Positions 1 through 5,108 of a stretch of DNA of 5,349 nucleotides are shown piece after piece. Position 1 is the stretch's first letter; each line of letters opens with the position of its first letter. A program made the translations under genes and the position numbers. This DNA is from an uncultured Candidatus Peregrinibacteria bacterium (GTDB lineage Bacteria; Patescibacteriota; Gracilibacteria; CAIRYL01): positions 1 to 5,349 of the forward strand of contig CAIRYL010000061.1 of the NCBI GenBank assembly GCA_903882825.1, written 5' to 3'. The notes below the pieces were generated by a model. It was given only the letters and a program-made list of their open reading frames with translations, did not search any database and was not told where the DNA came from.

Positions 1-1
1 A

Positions 2-118
2 TCACGCGAGCCTTTTGAGAACGGCTATTATATGATTCTGCAAGCCGAGTATCAAAAAGAAGATTCATATTTTTATACTAAAAAAAGAGGAAATTTTTTA
101 AAGAACCATTTCTGGTGA
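2..118 (+). CDS. C-terminal tail of an unrecognised protein, cut by the left window edge
   Basis: This is the only plus-strand frame open from the edge; the other two stop within the first 35 bases. It gives 38 residues ending in TGA at 116-118. The tail is rich in Tyr, Phe, Glu and Lys (it includes ENGYYMILQAEYQ and ends KNHFW) and reads like a soluble protein end, without a membrane segment. The first 20 or so codons look more like real coding sequence than the AT-rich stretch after position 70, so the true end of the gene is not certain. The stop would be TGA, whereas every other gene here ends in TAA. No function can be assigned. It could be a chance open frame, since 38 codons is short. 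Confidence 0.35.
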   Translation, partial: SREPFENGYYMILQAEYQKEDSYFYTKKRGNFLKNHFW

Positions 119-133
119 CATATTTTCCCCTAT

Positions 134-162
134 AAAATACGCATTGGATTTTTGCATATTTT
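134..162 (+). terminator. weak AT-rich hairpin, possible terminator after the left-edge gene
   Basis: Arms 134-143 and 153-162 pair over ten positions with one mismatch (C140 against A156) and a nine-base loop. The right arm itself supplies the T run (159-163) rather than preceding it. The stem is mostly A-T, so it would be weak. It lies in the gap between a possible plus-strand gene end (118) and the end of the minus-strand ATPase gene (220), where a terminator in either direction would be useful. The rest of that gap holds nothing else that I can identify. Confidence 0.2.
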
Positions 163-219
163 TAAAAAGAAAAGAAACCGAAAGTTTTGGTGTCCATTTT
201 TGTCCCCTCTCTTTTGCTC

Positions 220-1428
220 TTATTTTTTCAGAAGCCAATCGAGAAGATATTTATGAGGCACATCTGAAATAAGACCTCCTTCAAATCGACTCATGGAGAG
301 GAGCAGGCGAGGGATAGGAGAAGAAAGAGTGAGAAGTGAAGAAATCTCCCTTTCTTTTGTGGCAGGATTCGTAATGTCGTACGCCACTTGGATCAGGATT
401 TTTTCTCCGTTTTTTTCTGCTAAAAAATCAATTTCTTTTTCTCTTATTTTCCCCACATATACGTCATAACCCCTTATTTTTAGCTCTGCGTAAACGATAT
501 TTTCTATTACTCTTCCTGTATCCCGTTCCTGAAAACCCAGAAAAAAACTCCGCATTCCGATGTCATTCACATAGTATTTCTCGTGGACTTCCAGCAGTTT
601 TTTGCCCTTCAGGTCAAATCTTTTTACTTTTTGAAGGAGAAATGCGTTTTGAAAAAATCCCAAATATTCTCGTATGGTAAAAAGGGAAAGAGGAATGTGT
701 TCGTGGAGAAGAAAATCATGTATTTTTTGCGTAGAAACAATATTTCCAATATTTTCGGCAAGATAATAAAAGAGAGATTGAAGGAACGACGCATTCCGAA
801 TCTCAAAGCGTTGCACAATGTCTTTTAAAAGAATGGAAGAAAACACTCCCGAGAGGTAATTGCGAATATTCTCATCGGTTAAGGGAAGGGTATGAATACC
901 AGGAAGACTGCCATACCGAAGAAAGAGCAGAAAATCATCTTCAGGTGTTTTGGAGTTTTTGAGAAATGTTCGGAACTCTTGAAAAGAAAGAGGATGCACC
1001 ACTATTTCTAAAAATCGTCCCGTGAGGAGCGTTGCCAGTTCCCCGGAGAGAAGAGATGCATTAGACCCAGTGATAAATATTTCGTACTCTTCGTCTTGTG
1101 CCCCGTAGCTTCGGATTACTTTTTCCCAGCCCTGTATTTCCTGTACTTCATCAATAAAAATATATTTTTTGCCTGCTACTCCTACAAAAGTATTGGTAAT
1201 AAGGGTTTGCAACTCTTCGGCAGTACGAAGGGTATGGAATGCAAAATCTTCTTTATTGATGTATATCATATTTTTTGGAGCAACCATACGCTCCGTCCGT
1301 AAAATTTCTTCTGTTCGGCGCATGAGGTATGTTTTTCCAGAACGGCGCATACCGGTAAATACCTTTATAAGAGGTGTCCCGAGAAGATTTTTTATTTTTT
1401 CCTCATAACGAGGTCTCAGTATGGTCAT
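220..1428 (-). CDS. AAA+ ATPase with C-terminal DUF4143 domain
   Basis: This is a 402-aa protein of the widespread bacterial and archaeal family with an AAA_14-type ATPase domain followed by DUF4143. Visible motifs are Walker A GMRRSGKT (residues 26-33), Walker B YIFIDE (89-94) followed by VQ, a sensor-1-like ITGSNASLL (119-127) and TGR (136-138), a likely arginine finger. The middle has the family's YGSLPGI (172-178) and LLKDIV (200-205) stretches, then a winged-helix-like segment. The C-terminal part carries E-I-D-F (332-335) and IQVAY (346-350), the PD-(D/E)XK-like core seen in this family. Length is normal and the gene looks intact. The biological role of the family is poorly established. 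The ATG at 1428 is preceded by a promoter at the same spacing as two other genes here, which supports this start. Isoleucine codon ATA is used more than in comM, a mild hint of separate ancestry. Confidence 0.93.
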   Translation of the reverse strand: MTILRPRYEEKIKNLLGTPLIKVFTGMRRSGKTYLMRRTEEILRTERMVAPKNMIYINKEDFAFHTLRTAEELQTLITNTFVGVAGKKYIFIDEVQEIQGWEKVIRSYGAQDEEYEIFITGSNASLLSGELATLLTGRFLEIVVHPLSFQEFRTFLKNSKTPEDDFLLFLRYGSLPGIHTLPLTDENIRNYLSGVFSSILLKDIVQRFEIRNASFLQSLFYYLAENIGNIVSTQKIHDFLLHEHIPLSLFTIREYLGFFQNAFLLQKVKRFDLKGKKLLEVHEKYYVNDIGMRSFFLGFQERDTGRVIENIVYAELKIRGYDVYVGKIREKEIDFLAEKNGEKILIQVAYDITNPATKEREISSLLTLSSPIPRLLLSMSRFEGGLISDVPHKYLLDWLLKK

Positions 1429-1434
1429 AAAAAA

Positions 1435-1491
1435 TAGTAAATATATTTACAGTATATTCATTATTTTAAAAAAATACAAATATATTTACTA
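1435..1491. repeat. perfect 14-bp inverted repeat bracketing the ATPase promoter (operator-like)
   Basis: TAGTAAATATATTT at 1435-1448 is matched exactly, in reverse complement, by AAATATATTTACTA at 1478-1491, with 29 bases between the arms. The left arm is also part of a self-palindrome, GTAAATATATTTAC (1437-1450), which falls between the ATPase -10 box and its start codon. The right arm overlaps the upstream edge of the ATPase -35 box. Two copies of one partly symmetrical site on either side of a promoter is a common layout for a repressor binding pair. The region is very AT-rich, so part of the symmetry could be chance, but a 14-base exact match at this distance is more than I would expect. 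No regulator gene is visible. Confidence 0.55.
1451..1479 (-). promoter_or_regulatory. promoter of the ATPase gene
   Basis: On the minus strand, -35 TTGTAT (1474-1479) is followed after exactly 17 bases by -10 TATACT (1451-1456). The ATG at 1428 begins 22 bases after the -10 box, leaving a leader of roughly 15 nt without a Shine-Dalgarno sequence. The -10 box is good and the -35 box is partial (TTG conserved). The spacing is identical to the promoters proposed for comM and for the 286-aa gene, which raises confidence. Confidence 0.55.
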
Positions 1492-1547
1492 AAAAATTAC
1501 TATTCGTTAGGCATGTCTTCTGTTTTAGCAAAAACATCATGACTCTT

Positions 1548-1576
1548 TTGTTCCCATTTTCTTTTTCTGCTACAGT
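1548..1576 (+). promoter_or_regulatory. promoter of comM
   Basis: The -35 TTGTTC (1548-1553) and -10 TACAGT (1571-1576) are separated by 17 bases. TGC immediately before the -10 box makes it an extended -10 promoter. The ComM start at 1599 lies 22 bases downstream, giving a short leader without a Shine-Dalgarno sequence. This promoter lies downstream of the alternative ATG at 1539, so a transcript from it could only produce the shorter protein. Confidence 0.5.
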
Positions 1577-1598
1577 ACCAGTACTTTTGCATTTCCCT

Positions 1599-3143
1599 AT
1601 GCTTTCGCGTCTCCACTCAATGACGATGCTCGGAATGGAATCTTTACCCGTAGAAGTGGAGGTAGATATTAGAAACGGAATGGTGGCATTTACCATTGTA
1701 GGACTGGCAGATATGGCGGTGCAGGAAGCAAAAGAACGGGTAAAAAGTGCTATAAAAAATTCAGGATTTCGGTTTCCCGGACCACGTATTACCATTAATT
1801 TGGCTCCGGCGGATGTACGAAAAGTAGGACCACTGTTTGATTTACCGCTTGCCATTGGAATTTTGTTGGCTTCGGATCAAATTCCTTTTTCTGATATTTT
1901 TGAAAATTCAATTTTTTTAGGAGAATTAGCGTTAGATGGACGGTTACGTCCGGTTTCGGGCGTATTACCAGTAGCCATGTCGGCAAAAGAAAAAGGCGTA
2001 CAATACCTATTTGTTCCCGCAGAAAATGCCAATGAAGCAGGACTCGTAGAAGGAATTACCGTGTATGGAGTAGAAAAATTATCGGATCTTATTGCCCATT
2101 TTTTAGGAGAAAAATTAATTTCTCCAACAGCACTGCAAAATATTGAAGGATATGAAAAACATACCGTTTTAAAAAATGAAGATTTTTCTGCCATAAAAGG
2201 ACAAGAACAAGCAAAACGCGCACTCGAAATTGCGGCGGCTGGGGCACATAATGTACTCATGTGCGGATCTCCTGGGAGTGGAAAAACACTTATGGCACGG
2301 GCATTTAGAGGAATTCTTCCCCACATGACGCGTGAAGAATCATTTGAAGTTTCTAAAATTTATTCTTTAGCCGGACTATTACCAGCGCGTACACCGCTTA
2401 TTACCAAGCGTCCGTTTCGCACTATTCATCATACCGCGTCGAGTATTTCTATTGTAGGAGGTGGAAAAAGCCCAAAACCAGGAGAAATTTCTCTGGCACA
2501 CCGAGGCGTTTTATTTCTCGATGAAATTGCAGAATTTCCGTCTTCGGTTTTAGAAGTATTACGTCAACCACTCGAAGACCGAAAAATTACTGTTTCGCGC
2601 GTATCGGGAAGTAGTGAATTCCCTGCACATTTTTCGCTTATTGGAGCGATGAATCCGTGTCCTTGTGGGTACTACAATGTTCCAAATTCTGATAAAACCT
2701 GTACCTGTGCCCTTTCACAAATTAGTAAATACCAAAAACGATTATCCGGACCACTTCTCGATCGCATTGATTTATATATTGAAATTTCTCCGGTAAAATT
2801 TGAAAAACTCTCGAGCAAAGAAGACGCCGAGCCCAGCGAACGCATTGCCGAACGAGTACAAAAAGCACGAAATATTCAAAAAGAACGATTTACAGCCGGA
2901 AATGTTCCTTTGCATTCTAACGCCGAAATGAAAGTAGATGACGTAAAACGATTTTGCCCTATAGAAAAAGATGCAGAAGATATTTTAAAAAATGCCATGC
3001 GACAATTTTCTCTTTCTGCCAGGGCATATCATCGAATTTTAAAAATTTCTCGCACCATAGCCGACCTTGCCGGCACACAAAATATTACTATTGCTCACGT
3101 TGCCGAAGCATTGCAGTATCGTCCAAAAATTGCAGAAGAATAA
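1599..3143 (+). CDS. comM: ComM/YifB-family Mg-chelatase-like AAA+ DNA helicase
   Basis: This 514-aa protein belongs to the YifB/ComM family. ComM is established as a hexameric helicase that drives branch migration while incoming single-stranded DNA is integrated during natural transformation, acting in the cytoplasm. Domains in order: an N-terminal ChlI-like domain (about 20-165, with FTIVGL at 31-36 and ITINLAPAD at 64-72), the Mg-chelatase AAA+ core and a C-terminal domain. Walker A is GSPGSGKT (223-230), Walker B VLFLDE (304-309), and the sensor-1 region AMNPCPCGYY (350-359). A second cysteine pair C368/C370 completes the C-x-C...C-x-C pattern usual in the family. The arginine-finger region is SGPLLDRIDL (383-392), and SARAYHR (473-479) holds the sensor-2 arginine. 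The gene looks intact. I chose the ATG at 1599 because MLSRLHS matches the usual family start; an ATG at 1539 would add 20 hydrophobic residues lacking family resemblance. No other competence gene is in the window. Confidence 0.96.
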   Translation: MLSRLHSMTMLGMESLPVEVEVDIRNGMVAFTIVGLADMAVQEAKERVKSAIKNSGFRFPGPRITINLAPADVRKVGPLFDLPLAIGILLASDQIPFSDIFENSIFLGELALDGRLRPVSGVLPVAMSAKEKGVQYLFVPAENANEAGLVEGITVYGVEKLSDLIAHFLGEKLISPTALQNIEGYEKHTVLKNEDFSAIKGQEQAKRALEIAAAGAHNVLMCGSPGSGKTLMARAFRGILPHMTREESFEVSKIYSLAGLLPARTPLITKRPFRTIHHTASSISIVGGGKSPKPGEISLAHRGVLFLDEIAEFPSSVLEVLRQPLEDRKITVSRVSGSSEFPAHFSLIGAMNPCPCGYYNVPNSDKTCTCALSQISKYQKRLSGPLLDRIDLYIEISPVKFEKLSSKEDAEPSERIAERVQKARNIQKERFTAGNVPLHSNAEMKVDDVKRFCPIEKDAEDILKNAMRQFSLSARAYHRILKISRTIADLAGTQNITIAHVAEALQYRPKIAEE

Positions 3144-3144
3144 A

Positions 3145-4077
3145 TTATGCCATTGCAGGTTCTGGATTTTGTAAAAATCCAGGACTCAGTGTTCTCATTA
3201 ATTTATCGGCTTCCTCTCTTGTAGAGGTTATAATACCCTTAATTGTAGGAATTTTTCTATATATATCTGCGGCACCTTCCCGAACTCTTTTCGACATGTT
3301 TGATCCTCCTAAAGATGCCCAAGCCTCTATCGTAGATTCTATGGAAGTTGCTGCCCCTTCTTTAAATGCGACTCCCCAATTCCCTACTACCGAAGCGGTA
3401 TTTTCAAATCCTTGTAATCCTTTTGCCCAGAGTGCATCTCCTGCTTTATCGGCTGCATCCCATCCAAATAAACCGCCTATTTTTGCGGCCGTTCCACCCA
3501 TTATTCGGGCAATATTTAACGGTGCATGCAATACTTCTCCAGGAATATTTTTCCCGTATGCCAATGTTCCTAAAATACCCTTACGGGCAGTATTAAAAAT
3601 GGGAGCTACGATATTGCCCAGACCTGCTCCTTTGTATAAAAAATTTGCTCCACGCTTTACTCCCTCCCCTGCAAATCCTACCACTCCACCAATGGCATTT
3701 CCTATTGCTCCACGAGTTTCATAAATGGTACCAAGAATACTTTTGAGTCCCTTAAAGGCGTTAAGGGTAAGTTTCCCCCCCGCATACAGGGCATCCGCCA
3801 TGAGCATAATTTTCCAGGTGGGTGTTCCTAAAATAATAGCAGTCACAATAAGTTCTGATACCCATGACATCCCTCCTACGAGTTCTAGTACTTTACTCAA
3901 AACAGGAGCATAACTTCCCGTTGCATCAACCGCCGCCTTTACATTTTTTGGATCTGGTTTTTCTTTCATAGCACCTCCAATACTTTTTGTAATGCCCCCA
4001 AGCGTTTCTGCTACTCCAAAAACCTTTTGATGAGCAGAAGAAAGTGGAAACGGAATTTGGTGAGAAAGAGGAAACAT
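3145..4077 (-). CDS. unrecognised glycine/alanine-rich, membrane-associated protein (310 aa)
   Basis: I do not recognise this protein. It starts with a short stretch rich in Pro, Ser and Phe (1-20), then a Gly-rich segment (21-36) and a charged linker (38-50). The strongest hydrophobic region is a helix pair at about 72-84 and 89-105, broken by GTP at 84-86. From about 115 to 260 it is built of small-residue amphipathic helices with recurring glycines (AIGGVVG, IMGGTAAKIGG, VVGNWG), a pattern that can pack against membranes or in helical bundles. The C-terminus (261-298) is charged. There is no catalytic motif, no cysteine and no clear cleavable signal peptide. It is probably co-transcribed with the 286-aa gene 57 bases upstream, and its stop is one base from the comM stop. 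The start at 4077 has no Shine-Dalgarno sequence; an internal Met such as M37 is possible. Confidence 0.8.
   Translation of the reverse strand: MFPLSHQIPFPLSSAHQKVFGVAETLGGITKSIGGAMKEKPDPKNVKAAVDATGSYAPVLSKVLELVGGMSWVSELIVTAIILGTPTWKIMLMADALYAGGKLTLNAFKGLKSILGTIYETRGAIGNAIGGVVGFAGEGVKRGANFLYKGAGLGNIVAPIFNTARKGILGTLAYGKNIPGEVLHAPLNIARIMGGTAAKIGGLFGWDAADKAGDALWAKGLQGFENTASVVGNWGVAFKEGAATSIESTIEAWASLGGSNMSKRVREGAADIYRKIPTIKGIITSTREEADKLMRTLSPGFLQNPEPAMA
3162..3182. terminator. hairpin at the convergent gene ends, possible bidirectional transcription stop
   Basis: A perfect nine-base inverted repeat (arms 3162-3170 and 3174-3182) has a three-base loop, GTA. With wobble pairs in plus-strand RNA it can extend outward four more positions, to 3158 and 3186. 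It lies inside the last codons of the 310-aa gene, 19 bases past the comM stop codon. The two genes converge with one base between their stops, so there is no free space for a conventional terminator. The arms are AT-rich at the loop end and neither strand has a T run directly after the stem, so it is at best a weak intrinsic terminator. Confidence 0.35.
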
Positions 4078-4096
4078 GATGGAAAAGAAAATATAT

Positions 4097-4128
4097 TTTA
4101 TAAATAAGGTGGAAACACTGGGTGTAAA
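4097..4128 (-). promoter_or_regulatory. weak internal promoter candidate before the 310-aa gene
   Basis: On the minus strand TTTACA (4123-4128) could serve as a -35 box. Seventeen bases on is ATTTAT (4100-4105), a poor -10 that ends 22 bases before the ATG as in the other promoters. A better -10 sequence, TATAAA (4097-4102), sits at an unfavourable 20-base spacing. The gap is simply AT-rich, so this may be nothing; transcription from the promoter of the 286-aa gene is the simpler explanation. Confidence 0.2.
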
Positions 4129-4134
4129 AAAATG

Positions 4135-4995
4135 TTACAAGCCTGCAGGAGTTTTTTTGAGTTTTGCAGATGTGGGAGCATTATTACCATTATTCGCTAG
4201 GTTTTTTGCTGTTATTACCGCTGCTTCTGCCTGCGTTTCACTTATATTTAATTCACGTTCCCGGAAATTGTTTTGTATTTGTTGTTGTTCTCCTTGTTTA
4301 GTTTCTGCGTTTGTTTCTTTTGCTCTCTCTTTTGCTTCTCTTGCTGCTGCTTTTTTTTCGTTACGAAGATCAAAGAATGTAGAAACAGCCTCCACTCCCG
4401 CCGCAAAAACAGCGGTTTCAGGAATAGAGTCAACTTCGCACAAAGCAGCTCCTAATGTCCACAAAATTGCTCTTGCAAAATGCTCTTTAGCGGACGTTAC
4501 TTCCTTTTTATCTTTATCTCCTTTGTCGAGGTGTGCTGCCAAGAAACTTCTTCCCATCATATATCCAGCAGGAAGTACAGGACCCCAATTCCCTAAAAGT
4601 GGAATTTGCGAAAAAGCAAACGCACCTGCTGCACCAGCAGCCATTTGTATCCATTTTTTTTCCCAAACAGTCTTAATGCAATCGCTTGTTGTTTTTTGAA
4701 TGCTTGGAATTGTTTGCCCCCTTCGCCTTTCTGGATTATTACCTTCTTCTCTATGATTTATATTATCTGTTTTATTATCCACTGTCTTAAACCATTTTTG
4801 ATATACCAAATAACTCGCCACCAGTGCAACTGCCAAAGCACCACCACCAACAAATTCTGTTGCATGATCTGATATATACTGCCCAACATTGTCCAAAGTT
4901 CCTGGAGTTTGCACACCTGTTGATATTTGACCACCTCTGTCCATACCAATGGTTGTTTCCGTTGTAGAGTGGTGTGATACTATATTTTTGGCCAT
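4135..4995 (-). CDS. unrecognised membrane protein with charged helical C-terminal tail (286 aa)
   Basis: I do not recognise this protein. Residues 1-46 are polar, rich in Thr, Ser, Gly and His. A transmembrane helix is likely at 48-64, followed by a polar, charged linker (65-113). Hydrophobic Ala/Gly-rich segments follow at about 115-134, 138-154, 175-188 and 193-208. Residues 209-270 are Lys, Glu, Ala and Gln-rich without Pro, as in a long helix or coiled coil. The order suggests a membrane-anchored protein with a soluble helical tail; topology is not certain. There is no signal peptidase site or enzyme motif, and the two cysteines (105, 185) form no motif. A strong TTGACA promoter lies just upstream, and the 310-aa gene follows 57 bases downstream in the same reading frame. 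The 175-213 segment resembles the end of the right-edge protein. The plus-strand open frame opposite is Phe/Cys-rich and looks like a shadow. Confidence 0.85.
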   Translation of the reverse strand: MAKNIVSHHSTTETTIGMDRGGQISTGVQTPGTLDNVGQYISDHATEFVGGGALAVALVASYLVYQKWFKTVDNKTDNINHREEGNNPERRRGQTIPSIQKTTSDCIKTVWEKKWIQMAAGAAGAFAFSQIPLLGNWGPVLPAGYMMGRSFLAAHLDKGDKDKKEVTSAKEHFARAILWTLGAALCEVDSIPETAVFAAGVEAVSTFFDLRNEKKAAAREAKERAKETNAETKQGEQQQIQNNFRERELNISETQAEAAVITAKNLANNGNNAPTSAKLKKTPAGL

Positions 4996-5017
4996 AATTT
5001 TTTAAAAAAGGTTCTTT

Positions 5018-5046
5018 ACTGTATAAATGTGTATGGGGATTGTCAA
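5018..5046 (-). promoter_or_regulatory. strong sigma70-type promoter of the 286-aa/310-aa gene pair
   Basis: On the minus strand a perfect -35 TTGACA (5041-5046) is followed after 17 bases by -10 TACAGT (5018-5023). TATACA (5020-5025) at 15-base spacing is an overlapping alternative. Upstream of the -35 box (5047-5066) the sequence is almost pure A/T, resembling an UP element. The ATG at 4995 lies 22 bases past the -10 box, so the leader would be about 15 nt, A/T-rich, without a Shine-Dalgarno sequence. This is the best promoter in the window, and the 113-base gap it sits in otherwise holds only a small hairpin (5073-5089). Confidence 0.7.
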
Positions 5047-5108
5047 AAAATTTATAATTTATTGTGGTGTAAACATAAATGCATTATGTGGCATTATAAT
5101 AAGTTTGT

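Noticed and set aside
220..1428. Toxin-antitoxin or defence role for the ATPase
   Set aside because: No partner gene is adjacent in the same orientation, and the PD-(D/E)XK-like core is a family feature that alone does not show nuclease activity.
1429..1598. Insertion-sequence or CRISPR-like repeat in the divergent spacer
   Set aside because: There are only two inverted arms, with no transposase, no target-site duplication and no regular spacer series; a promoter-flanking operator fits better.
1877..2326. Minus-strand open frame inside comM
   Set aside because: It lies wholly antisense to the conserved ComM N-terminal and Walker A regions and is a coding shadow.
3213..3227. Five-base-pair hairpin CCTCT/AGAGG within the 310-aa gene
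   Set aside because: It is short, lacks a T run and lies inside coding sequence; five-base stems of this kind are common by chance.
2954..3724. Plus-strand open frame of 256 codons overlapping comM and the 310-aa gene
   Set aside because: It overlaps the end of comM in another frame and lies antisense to the 310-aa gene; its first part is Cys/Ser/Arg-rich nonsense and it has no promoter or family motif.
4076..4699. Plus-strand open frame of 207 codons opposite the 286-aa gene
   Set aside because: It is Phe, Ser and Cys-rich, as expected for the complement of Ala/Lys/Glu codons, while the minus strand has a strong promoter and a protein-like composition.
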